This document shows, piece by piece, positions 56,702-64,000 of a DNA stretch of 64,000 nucleotides. The DNA comes from Hymenobacter siberiensis (GTDB lineage Bacteria > Bacteroidota > Bacteroidia > Cytophagales > Hymenobacteraceae), in assembly GCF_018967865.2 (NCBI RefSeq), contig NZ_JAHLZY020000001.1, positions 3,658,001-3,722,000 of the forward strand. The letters run 5' to 3'. Made by a program: the position numbers and the translations under genes. The notes below the pieces were generated by a model, which was not told where the DNA came from, searched no databases, and saw only the letters and a list, made by a program, of their open reading frames with translations. Every line of letters begins with the position of its first letter. Within the stretch, counting starts at the first letter, position 1.

Positions 56702-57991
56702 TCAATTTACAACACTGTCTGTCAGCACCGGCGCGGGGCGTTGGGCAATGTCGGGCCGCACGTACATATCTTGGAAGCTAACGATACTGCACGCTTCGTA
56801 GGCGCGGGCAGTCGCATCAGCCAAATCAACGCCGTGGGCGGTGAGCACGAGCACGCGGCCGCCGTTGGTCACCAGCTCGCCGGCCTCGTTGCGCCGGGTG
56901 GCGCCGTGGTAGGCGCGCACACCAATGGGCAACTTATCGAGGCCGGTGATGGGGAAGCCGGTAGCGAATTTTGGAGCCGGGTAGCCGCCCGAGGCCAGCA
57001 CCACGCCCACAAAAGCGCCGGGCCGCTGCACCACACCCTGCCGGGAAAGCGTGCCGTTGAGGGTGCCTTCGATGAGGGCCAGCAGGCTGCTGTCGAGGGC
57101 TGGCAGCAGGACTTCGGCTTCGGGGTCGCCGAGACGCACGTTGTATTCGAGCAGCTTGGGACCGGTGGGCGTGAGCATGATGCCGAAATACAGGAAGCCC
57201 CGGAAGTCGAACTGCTCGTGCTGGATACCGCCGAGGGTGGGGTCCACGATGTCGCGGCGGATGGCGGCGAGCACGTTGTCGTCGGCAAAGGGCACCGGGC
57301 AGTAGGCGCCCATGCCGCCGGTGTTGGGGCCGAGGTCGCCGGCCAGCAGCTGCTTGTGGTCCTGCGAAGTGGCCAGCAAGCGAATAACACGGCCATCGGT
57401 GAGACCGATGATGCTGATTTCGGGACCGGTCAATTTTTCCTCCAGCAGGAAGGAAAACCAGCCGGAGTAACTCGTTTGCAAATCATCAAACGCCGCTTCG
57501 GCTTCTTCCGGCGACGAGCACACATACACGCCCTTGCCGGCGGCCAGGCCGTCGTATTTCACCACCACATGCCCGCCCAGCTCAGCCGCTTTGGCGCGAG
57601 CTTCGGCAATGTTGTCGCTGCGGAAGGTCCAGGCCTGCGCCGTGGCCACGCCGTGGCGGCGCATGAATTCCTTGCTCCACACCTTCGAGCTTTCCAGCCG
57701 CGCCGCCGAGCGGGTAGGGCCGAACACCTGGATATTGGAGCCCGCGAAAAAGTCGGTGATGCCGGCCGCTAGCGGGGCTTCCGGCCCCACCACAATCAGC
57801 CGGGCGTCGTGGGCCTGCGCGAAGGCTTTCACGGCCTCGAAGTCGAGCGGGTCGATTTCGGGGTGGCTATTGGGAATGCCGGCGTTGCCGGGCAGCACGT
57901 GCACCGTGGCCCCGTCGCGGGTCAGCTTTTCGGCCAGGGCGTGCTCGCGCGCGCCGGAGCCGAGGAGGAGAAGGGTTTTAGTGTTTGACAT
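56702..57991 (-). CDS. purD: Phosphoribosylamine-glycine ligase (GAR synthetase)
   Basis: A 429-residue ATP-grasp enzyme that joins glycine to phosphoribosylamine. The N-domain starts with TLLLLGSGAREHALAEKLTR; then FGPTRSAARLESSKVWSKEF, GHVVVKYDGLAAGKGVYVCS, NTGGMGAYCPVPFADDNVLA, FLYFGIMLTPTGPKLLEYNV, RLGDPEAEVLLPALDSSLLA. It is seven bases upstream of purN. Length and motifs are standard. Confidence 0.95.
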   Translation of the reverse strand: MSNTKTLLLLGSGAREHALAEKLTRDGATVHVLPGNAGIPNSHPEIDPLDFEAVKAFAQAHDARLIVVGPEAPLAAGITDFFAGSNIQVFGPTRSAARLESSKVWSKEFMRRHGVATAQAWTFRSDNIAEARAKAAELGGHVVVKYDGLAAGKGVYVCSSPEEAEAAFDDLQTSYSGWFSFLLEEKLTGPEISIIGLTDGRVIRLLATSQDHKQLLAGDLGPNTGGMGAYCPVPFADDNVLAAIRRDIVDPTLGGIQHEQFDFRGFLYFGIMLTPTGPKLLEYNVRLGDPEAEVLLPALDSSLLALIEGTLNGTLSRQGVVQRPGAFVGVVLASGGYPAPKFATGFPITGLDKLPIGVRAYHGATRRNEAGELVTNGGRVLVLTAHGVDLADATARAYEACSIVSFQDMYVRPDIAQRPAPVLTDSVVN

Positions 57992-58003
57992 CGTTCTGGC
58001 ATA

Positions 58004-58050
58004 ACCTCACCCCCCGGCCCCCTCTCCTTGGGGAGAGGAGGAGCCGAGGC
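58004..58050. repeat. Half copy of the CCTCACCCCCCGGCCCCCTC repeat
   Basis: AACCTCACCCCCCGGCCCCC followed by TCTCCTTGGGGAGAGGAGG, AGCCGAGGCGGCG matches the left arm of the 54254-54391 repeat, but the right arm is absent. It lies between purD and the purC/purE gene. Confidence 0.8.
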
Positions 58051-58059
58051 GGCGTGGGT

Positions 58060-59478
58060 TTAGAGTTGTTTAAATTCCTCGTCGGCCGCTCTCAGCTTGG
58101 CTTTGGTGGCGAGAATATCCTGGCTCAGCCGTTCGCGCAGGCGGGGCAGGTTCAGGGCGCGCAGGGCACCCTGGGCGGCGTTGTCGGGGCGCACTACGGT
58201 GAGGTTGGGCGTGCCCGAGGGCATGATGACCGACGAGTTCAGGTTCATGGCCAGCTCGGCGTAGTCCTTGTAGGGCGGGCACGAAATCACGGGCACGTTC
58301 ACGTTGGCGGCCAGGGCGCCGCCAAGGCCATTGCTCAGGCCGGCCACGGCGATGATGACGCCGGGCTCAATGCTGTTGTTCCAGATGTCGGCCATGCCGG
58401 CGATGGCTTCGCCGTTTTTGTGGGCCGAGGTCACGCGCAGCTGGGTGAATACGTCGTAGCCCTCAAACTGCTGGCGGATTTTCTCGCAGTGCTCCTTATC
58501 GGCGGGCGAGCCCATCACGATGTTCACCCAAGCATCCTTAATGAGGCCGGCCTGCACGAGGTTGGCCAGCATGCGGGCGCGGGCGTCCTGGCGGCCGGTG
58601 TGGGGCGCGTCGGCGGTGCCGGTTTCGGCGGTGGGCAGGGGCTCGCCCACAATGCGCTCGTAGATGTCGAGGTAGCGGCGGCTGGCTTCCTGGGCCACTT
58701 CCGGGGTGAGGGCGCGGGGGTACTGGCCGTCCTTTTTGTTGGCAATCAGCCACTGACGGACGTACTCCTTGTCCATCTGCTCGACCGTTTCGGGGTTCTG
58801 GGCGTAGTCCTCGGCGCTCCAGAAGCGCGACGAGTCGGGCGTGTGCATCTCGTCGATGAGAATCAGCTCGCCGTTCAGCAGGCCAAACTCATACTTGGTA
58901 TCGACCAGAATAATGCCCTTCGCGGTCAGCTGCTCGGAGCCCACTTTGAACAACGCCAGGGATTTTTCCTTCATCTGGTCGTACAGCTCCTTGCTCACCC
59001 AACCTTCGCTCACGAGGTTTTCAGGGGTGATTTCGCGGTCCGACTCTTCCTTAGTCGTCGGCGTCACAATTGGCTCCGGAAACTGCTGGTGCTTGGTCAG
59101 GCCGTCGGGCACGGTCACGCCCGAGAACGTGCGCTGGCCCTTCTGGTAGCCCCGCAGCATCGAGCCGGTGATGTAGTTCCGCACAATCATTTCCACCTTA
59201 ATGGGCTCGGCCTCCTTCACCAGCATGGCGTTGGCATCGATGAGCTTGATAACGTGATTAGGAATGATGTGGGCCGTCTTTTCGAACCAGAAATTAGCCA
59301 GGCCGTTTAGCACCGCACCCTTGTGGGGAATGGCAGTTTCCAGCACCGAGTCGAAGGCCGAGAGGCGGTCGGTCACGATGATGAGGCGGTCGCCGCTGGG
59401 CGCACGCAGGCTGTCGCGCACTTTGCCGCGGTGCAGCAGGGGGAGTTGGGGAGAAGCGAAGTGGGTGAGGGTGTTCAT
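58060..59478 (-). CDS. PAICS-type fusion: SAICAR synthetase plus class II AIR carboxylase
   Basis: A 472-residue bifunctional protein. The N-terminal 300 residues are a SAICAR synthetase (PurC): HRGKVRDSLRAPSGDRLIIV, TDRLSAFDSVLETAIPHKGA, NYITGSMLRGYQKGQRTFSG, LVDTKYEFGLLNGELILIDE. From about residue 315 an AIR-carboxylase (PurE) domain follows: VNIVMGSPADKEHCEKIRQQ, LRVTSAHKNGEAIAGM, VIIAVAGLSNGLGGALAANV, VPVISCPPYKD. The MGSPADKEHCEK pattern is like the animal (class II) PurE that uses CO2 directly, not the bacterial class I type that needs PurK. No purK is in the operon. It sits between purQ and purD. Confidence 0.93.
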   Translation of the reverse strand: MNTLTHFASPQLPLLHRGKVRDSLRAPSGDRLIIVTDRLSAFDSVLETAIPHKGAVLNGLANFWFEKTAHIIPNHVIKLIDANAMLVKEAEPIKVEMIVRNYITGSMLRGYQKGQRTFSGVTVPDGLTKHQQFPEPIVTPTTKEESDREITPENLVSEGWVSKELYDQMKEKSLALFKVGSEQLTAKGIILVDTKYEFGLLNGELILIDEMHTPDSSRFWSAEDYAQNPETVEQMDKEYVRQWLIANKKDGQYPRALTPEVAQEASRRYLDIYERIVGEPLPTAETGTADAPHTGRQDARARMLANLVQAGLIKDAWVNIVMGSPADKEHCEKIRQQFEGYDVFTQLRVTSAHKNGEAIAGMADIWNNSIEPGVIIAVAGLSNGLGGALAANVNVPVISCPPYKDYAELAMNLNSSVIMPSGTPNLTVVRPDNAAQGALRALNLPRLRERLSQDILATKAKLRAADEEFKQL

Positions 59479-59499
59479 TAGCGACGTTTCTGAAAGAGA

Positions 59500-60360
59500 C
59501 TAGTTTTGATTGACGATTTGTATGGTCGGGGCCGTAGCGGCATTCTTTTGGGCGATGTGCGCCACGATATTCTTGAAGATTTGCAGCCCCTCCCCTTCTT
59601 CCGAGGCATCGGGGTTCTGGCGGCGGCGGCGGGCCCAGTCGGGGTGGTTGTAGGCCGACAAAAAGGCCTCGGGGTGCGGCATGAGGCCAAAAACCTGGCC
59701 CGTGGGGTCCGTCAGGGCCGCGCAGTTCAGGGCTGCACCGTTGGGGTTGAAGGGATATACGTCGGTGGCGCTGCCGTCGAAATCGGCGTAGGTCAGGCAG
59801 TTCAGCCCGGCCGCTTCGATGGCGGCCTGCGTGGCGGCATCCGGAATCACCAGCCGGCCCTCACCGTGGCGCACGGGCACCTCTAGCGTATCAATGCCTT
59901 TGAGAAAAGGCGTGTTCGACAAGGGGTTGGCGCGGAGCGTCACCCACCGGTCTTCGTAGCGGCCGCTGGCGTTGTGCGTCAGCGTCACTTCGGGCGTCAC
60001 GTCGCCGCCCATATTGGGCAGTAGCCCCAGCTTTACCAGCACCTGGAAGCCATTGCAGATGCCGAATACGAATTTGCCGTCGGCAATAAACTGCTTGATG
60101 TCATCGAGCAGGGTGCGACCCTTGGGACCGTTCTGGCGGTAGCGCAGCTTGTTAGCCAGCACCACGCCCGAGCCGAGGTCATCACCGAAGGAGAAGCCGC
60201 CGGGGAAGTTCAGAATGTCGAAATCGTGGATGCTCACCTGTCCGTGCAGCACCTGGTTGAGGTGCACGATGGTAGCTTCGGCCCCGGCCAGCCGGTAGGC
60301 CGCCGCGAATTCTTCTTCGCAGTTGATGCCGAATCCGGTCAGAATTAGTGCGTGAACCAT
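59500..60360 (-). CDS. purQ: Phosphoribosylformylglycinamidine synthase, glutaminase subunit
   Basis: A 286-residue class I glutamine amidotransferase. The catalytic Cys is in KFVFGICNGFQVLVKLGLLP, with the His/Glu pair in GQVFGLMPHPEAFLSAYNHP. It feeds ammonia to PurL. It is longer than the usual 220-230 residues, as expected for the Bacteroidota form with an insertion (GRYEDRWVTLRANPLSNTPF). It follows purL by four bases. Confidence 0.93.
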   Translation of the reverse strand: MVHALILTGFGINCEEEFAAAYRLAGAEATIVHLNQVLHGQVSIHDFDILNFPGGFSFGDDLGSGVVLANKLRYRQNGPKGRTLLDDIKQFIADGKFVFGICNGFQVLVKLGLLPNMGGDVTPEVTLTHNASGRYEDRWVTLRANPLSNTPFLKGIDTLEVPVRHGEGRLVIPDAATQAAIEAAGLNCLTYADFDGSATDVYPFNPNGAALNCAALTDPTGQVFGLMPHPEAFLSAYNHPDWARRRRQNPDASEEGEGLQIFKNIVAHIAQKNAATAPTIQIVNQN

Positions 60361-60364
60361 GGAA

Positions 60365-63300
60365 TTAGTGCGAAAGGGTTGAAGAGGGCACGCCCAGCAG
60401 CTGGTTCACCGGCCCGTTGGTCCAGGCAGCGCGCAACGTGGCGGTGTTAGCCGCAATAACCGGCTGGCCTGCGTGGCGCACGGTCAGCTGGCCATCCAGG
60501 GTCACGCGGCCGAGGCGGGTGGCGCGGCTACCGAGCAGCTGCTCGAACGCCACCACATCCTCCGGTGCTACCGTAGCCAGAAAGCGCGAGTGCGACTCCG
60601 AAAACAGCTGCGTCGCCAGCGGCAGACCGACGGTGGGCAGGTCGATTTCAGCCCCGTAGCCGTAGCCAAACGTGGTTTCGGCCAGCGCTACGGCGAGGCC
60701 GCCGTCGCTCAGGTCGTGGCAGGACTGGATGATGCGCTGGTCGTTGGCTTCGCCGATAAGGGTGTACAGCGCCTTGGCTTGGGCGAAGTCCACCTTCGGT
60801 ACATTCGCACCAAGCTGGCCGTGCAGGGCGTAGAACTCAGAACCGCCCAGCTCGTCGTAAGTTTCGCCGAGCAGGTACACTACGTCGTCTGCTTGCTTGA
60901 AATCCGAAGTCACGGCGCGGCGCACGTCTTCCATTTTGGCCGTCATCGAGTAGAGCACGGTGGGCGGCACCGAAATCTTCACGCCATCGGCCTTGAAGTC
61001 GTTCTTCATCGAGTCCTTGCCGCTGGTGAGCGGGATGCAGTAGGCCGCCGTGGCGTCGCGTAGGGCTTCGCACATGCGCACCAGCTTGGCCAGCTTCTGC
61101 TTGCCATCGGGGTTACTGATGGGGTCGTACACCGAGTCGGGCACGCAGAAGTTGTCGTTCACCGACCAGAAAATCCCGTCGCCGGGCGTCAGGTTCGGGA
61201 GCTTCCCTCCTACCGCGATAATCTGGCGCACCCCCTCGTCGAACGCGCCGGCCGACATATGGTAGGCGTCCAAATCGCCGTAGCGCGGCAGGATGCCGTT
61301 ACTCACGGCCACGCCTTCCCAGCTCTCGAAATTGAAGCGCACCACGGCCGCGTCCTGCGGGGCCTGGCCGGTGGCGCCCATCAGGGGCTTCACAATGGTG
61401 CGGCCCTTCACCTCGTGGTCGTACTGGCGAATCACTGATTCGCGCGAGCAGATATTGAGCGAGCCGAGCAGCTGCGTCAGCGTTTCGGTATAGTCCGTTG
61501 TAGCCGGAATCTCGGGCTCAGCGGCGGTGGGTTTGGTCCACTCGGCTTCCAGAATTTTGCGCGGCACGCCCTCGTGCAGAAACTCCATATTGAGGCGGGC
61601 CACCGGCGCACCATCGAAGCGCACGTCCAGGAAACCATCCGAGGTAAAGTGGCCGATATCGGTCAGCTCCACTTCCATTTCCTGGCCCAGCGACATGATT
61701 TCGGCCATTTTTCCGGGCTCGACCACCAGCGTAAACCGCTCCTGCGACTCGCTCACGAAAATCTCCCAGGGCCGCAGGCCGGGGTACTTCAGCGGTACAC
61801 GCTCCAGCTGCACTACCGCGCCACCCGAGATGCCGGCCAGCTCGCCCACGCTAGACGAGAGGCCGCCCGCGCCGTTGTCGGTGCTGCATTTCAGCAGGCC
61901 GCGCCGGGCCGCCAGCATCAGGAAATCCATTGCCAGCTTCTGGGTGATTGGCGAACCGATTTGCACGGCCGTGGCGGGCGCGGTTTCATCGAGCTCGATG
62001 CTCGAAAACGTCGCGCCGTGAATGCCGTCCTTGCCCACCCGGCCACCGGCCATGATGATGCGGTCGCCGGCATCGATATTCTTTTCCCACGAATCCTTAC
62101 CCGCAAACTGCATGGGCATCACCGCGCCGGTGCCGCAGTACACCAGCGGCTTGCCAGCATACCGGTCATCAAATACAATGGCGCCGTTCACCGTTGGAAT
62201 GCCCGACTTGTTGCCGCCGTCTTCGATACCCTTGCGCACGCCTTCCAGAATGCGGCGCGGGTGCAGCTGCCCGGTCAGTAGCGGCCCATCGTACTCGGGG
62301 TTGCCGAAGCACAGCACGTTGGTATTGAACAGCAGCCGCGCGCCGCCGATGCCGGTGGCCAGTGGGTCGCGGTTGTTGCCCAGAATACCCGTGATGGCCC
62401 CGCCGTACGGGTCAATCGCCGAGGGCGAGTTGTGCGTTTCCACCTTCCACACGAACAGCGAGTCGGCGTTGATGCGCACCGCGCCGGCGTTGTCGGAGAA
62501 TACTTTCACCAACCAGTCGTTGCCGTTGGCGCGCAGCTGGCGGTCTACTTCGGAAGTGGCGTCCTTGATGTAAGTTTTGAAGAGCGAATCAACCTGCTTC
62601 TCCTCACCCGTTTCCAGGTCTTTGTAGTTGATGAGGGCCGAAAACTCCTTGTGTTTGCAATGCTCCGACCACGTCTGGGCGATGATTTCCAGCTCGCAAT
62701 CCGTGGGGTCAGCGGGCAGGCCGACGGCTTTCCGCTCCTCCTGAGTTTCGGCGGTGGCGAAGTAGTCGCGCACGGCCCGCATCTCCTCCAGGTTCAGCGC
62801 ATAGATGTTCTCCCTCGAGAGCTGCACCAGCTCCGCATCAGTACGGCCGGTCAGCGAAATGACTTCGGTGATGGCTTCGGCGCCGCCGCCGGGGCGCGGC
62901 GTGTAGTCGCGGATACCATCGGCCACGCGCCCCACTTCCAGCCAGTTGATGAGCTTATTGCCAAGAAGCTCCTCCGCGATACGGCGCAGGTCAGCTTCGG
63001 GCAGGTCGTTTTCAATTAAATAGAGCTTCTTACTGAAAATGTGCTGCGTGTGCACGTCGAGCGGCTCGTTCAGCAGGTCGGCCAGGGCATTTTGGGCCGA
63101 GGTGCCTTCGTCGTCAGTCACGCCGGGGCGGCGGGCTACCAATATATAGGTAGCGAAGCCGGGCGCGGCCGTCAGCTCGTTCAGGCGCACGTCGTGCAGC
63201 ACCGGGTCGGCGAGGCAGCGGGTGGCGAAATCGTGCAGCTGGGTTTCGCTGAGCGGGTAGCGCACCGTGTAGAGGGCGGCGCTGCGCACACGGCCAGTGG

Positions 63301-63406
63301 CCAGGCCGAGATGGCGGGCGGCGGCTTCGGCCACGCGCTGGCCGTCGCCGTCGTGCTGGCCGGGTTTCAGGGTAAGCTGAATGGTGTGGGTGGTGTTTTC
63401 GGACAT
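60365..63406 (-). CDS. purL: Phosphoribosylformylglycinamidine synthase, synthetase subunit with PurS-like N-terminus
   Basis: A 1013-residue PurL, the ATP-dependent FGAM synthetase. The N-terminal 180 residues look PurS-like (TIQLTLKPGQHDGDGQRVAE; HIFSKKLYLIENDLPEADLR), so no separate purS is needed. Then come TWSEHCKHKEFSALINYKDL, KVETHNSPSAIDPYGGAITG, GDRIIMAGGRVGKDGIHGAT, STDNGAGGLSSSVGELAGIS and LTSGKDSMKNDFKADGVKIS. The glutaminase domain is separate (purQ). It is the first gene of the purine series in this window. Confidence 0.94.
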   Translation of the reverse strand: MSENTTHTIQLTLKPGQHDGDGQRVAEAAARHLGLATGRVRSAALYTVRYPLSETQLHDFATRCLADPVLHDVRLNELTAAPGFATYILVARRPGVTDDEGTSAQNALADLLNEPLDVHTQHIFSKKLYLIENDLPEADLRRIAEELLGNKLINWLEVGRVADGIRDYTPRPGGGAEAITEVISLTGRTDAELVQLSRENIYALNLEEMRAVRDYFATAETQEERKAVGLPADPTDCELEIIAQTWSEHCKHKEFSALINYKDLETGEEKQVDSLFKTYIKDATSEVDRQLRANGNDWLVKVFSDNAGAVRINADSLFVWKVETHNSPSAIDPYGGAITGILGNNRDPLATGIGGARLLFNTNVLCFGNPEYDGPLLTGQLHPRRILEGVRKGIEDGGNKSGIPTVNGAIVFDDRYAGKPLVYCGTGAVMPMQFAGKDSWEKNIDAGDRIIMAGGRVGKDGIHGATFSSIELDETAPATAVQIGSPITQKLAMDFLMLAARRGLLKCSTDNGAGGLSSSVGELAGISGGAVVQLERVPLKYPGLRPWEIFVSESQERFTLVVEPGKMAEIMSLGQEMEVELTDIGHFTSDGFLDVRFDGAPVARLNMEFLHEGVPRKILEAEWTKPTAAEPEIPATTDYTETLTQLLGSLNICSRESVIRQYDHEVKGRTIVKPLMGATGQAPQDAAVVRFNFESWEGVAVSNGILPRYGDLDAYHMSAGAFDEGVRQIIAVGGKLPNLTPGDGIFWSVNDNFCVPDSVYDPISNPDGKQKLAKLVRMCEALRDATAAYCIPLTSGKDSMKNDFKADGVKISVPPTVLYSMTAKMEDVRRAVTSDFKQADDVVYLLGETYDELGGSEFYALHGQLGANVPKVDFAQAKALYTLIGEANDQRIIQSCHDLSDGGLAVALAETTFGYGYGAEIDLPTVGLPLATQLFSESHSRFLATVAPEDVVAFEQLLGSRATRLGRVTLDGQLTVRHAGQPVIAANTATLRAAWTNGPVNQLLGVPSSTLSH

Positions 63407-63433
63407 TGAGAAAATCAGAACGTCAGCGAAACA

Positions 63434-63560
63434 ACGTCATGCTGAGCGGAGCGCAGCGGAGTCGAAGCATCTCGCTTGTGACAGTAAATCAATCGTTGTA
63501 ACATCATTGGTTAGTGGTTGCAAGCGAGATGTTTCGACTTCGCTGCGCTCAACATGACGT
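63434..63560. repeat. Intergenic inverted repeat (ACGTCATGCTGAGCGGAGCG)
   Basis: ACGTCATGCTGAGCGGAGCG and the reverse complement ending at 63560 form the arms (GTCGAAGCATCTCGCTTG internal). It belongs to the same family as 4590 and 525 and separates pyrE from purL. Confidence 0.85.
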
Positions 63561-63562
63561 AC

Positions 63563-64000
63563 TCAAAACGCTTTCTCCGGCCGGCTGCCGGGCTTCACTA
63601 CCGGCACGCCGGCAGCACACAGGGGGCAACTCTCGGGGGCAAAGGTCGCTGCCTGCACCGAAAGCAGCGCGAAATGCGGGAAATCCAGCCCGCCCTTTCC
63701 GCCCGTGCGGTCAATCAGCGAAGCCACGGCCAGCACCTCTGCACCCATAGCACGCAGCACCTTAGCTACTTCCAGGGTACTTTTGCCGGTCGTCACTACA
63801 TCTTCGGCAATAACCACTCTTTCACCCGGCTCGATGGTGAAGCCACGCCGCAGGGCCATCTGTCCGTCCGCGTCGCGCTCGGTGAAGATGCCGGGCACGC
63901 CCAGCTGCCGGGCCAGCTCGTAGCCAATCACCACGCCGCCCATGGCGGGGCCTACCACCACGTCGGGCTGCAGGCCGGCAGCCTGAATCTGGCCAGCCAG
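63563..64000 (-). CDS. pyrE: Orotate phosphoribosyltransferase, C-terminal part (runs off the window)
   Basis: About 145 residues are visible; the gene continues beyond base 64000. The orotate/PRPP features are LQPDVVVGPAMGGVVIGYEL, the metal/PRPP motif ERVVIAEDVVTTGKSTLEVA and the end LLSVQAATFAPESCPLCAAG. The enzyme makes OMP in pyrimidine synthesis. The tail has a Cys pair (CPLC), as in the Bacteroidota/Deinococcus-type PyrE. It is upstream of purL on the same strand, with a repeat between. Confidence 0.88.
   Translation of the reverse strand: MAGQIQAAGLQPDVVVGPAMGGVVIGYELARQLGVPGIFTERDADGQMALRRGFTIEPGERVVIAEDVVTTGKSTLEVAKVLRAMGAEVLAVASLIDRTGGKGGLDFPHFALLSVQAATFAPESCPLCAAGVPVVKPGSRPEKAF

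Noticed and set aside
63434..63560. Riboswitch or leader upstream of purL
   Set aside because: The structure is a member of the palindromic repeat family; no purine-riboswitch motif was seen, and a PurR-like operator was not recognised.

Overview
The window is a piece of a GC-rich bacterial chromosome from the Bacteroidota, most likely a Hymenobacter-like member of the Cytophagales. The evidence is type IX secretion (T9SS) C-terminal sorting domains of both type A and type B, promoters of the TAnnTTTG class, LytS/LytTR regulation, a PAICS-like purine enzyme, and many text-like inverted repeats between genes. The genus is inferred from gene style, not shown.

Layout. 1-8.4 kb: a metallo-beta-lactamase-fold pseudogene, an outer-membrane-type protein coupled to a phosphoesterase lipoprotein, a DinB/MDMPI-like pseudogene with several frameshifts, a cystathionine gamma-synthase/lyase with a remnant of a second copy of its 3' end, a DUF2167 protein with a frameshifted signal peptide, and a VTT-domain membrane protein. 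8.5-12.6 kb: tRNA-Arg(ACG), an FG-GAP/VCBS T9SS cargo protein, a complete IS630-type element, and an IS3-type element truncated where the IS630 sits. 12.7-18.4 kb: a LytTR/LytS two-component pair, a di-heme cytochrome c peroxidase lipoprotein, and a T9SS type B protein.

18.5-25.8 kb: a same-strand cluster with a PqqD-like (RRE) protein, an ATP-grasp enzyme, a fold-III PLP decarboxylase whose N-terminus resembles a RiPP leader, a urea-transporter/M23-peptidase fusion, a YaiO-like beta-barrel and a TPR protein. It looks like an undescribed biosynthesis or modification system. 25.8-31.4 kb: small decayed genes, an orphan T9SS domain, class II fructose-bisphosphate aldolase, an aldo/keto reductase with an amber codon, and a proline-rich membrane protein.

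31.4-42.0 kb: the most striking region, a seven-gene minus-strand operon. It encodes a lipoprotein with a VWA-like motif, a small membrane protein, a tubulin/FtsZ-like GTPase, a 1219-residue Hsp70/actin-like ATPase, a bitopic membrane protein, a MotA/TolQ-like channel with a long coiled-coil tail, and a MotB/OmpA-like stator partner. A proton-driven stator, an actin-fold ATPase and a tubulin-fold GTPase in one operon suggest an envelope-spanning machine. Its stator pair recalls Zorya defence, but no Zorya effector is present.

42.3-53.1 kb: a ferredoxin/reductase pair, an ECF sigma factor with zinc-finger partner, a DUF1223 protein, KdsC, a truncated and an intact LuxR-type regulator, a MITE whose ends match a complete IS5-type element 3.5 kb away, nicotinate phosphoribosyltransferase and an AT-rich DUF4262 gene. 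53.1-64 kb: a minus-strand run of purine genes, purL-purQ-purC/E-purD-purN-purF-purM, ending at a terminator, preceded by partial pyrE.

Single-base lesions recur. Five separate protein-coding genes or transposon ORFs carry in-frame stops where the family should continue, and several others carry frameshifts, so either decay is active here or the assembly has point errors. Palindromic repeats are frequent between genes and in places have been translated into the ends of real proteins (PurN, the PqqD-like protein, the truncated regulator).
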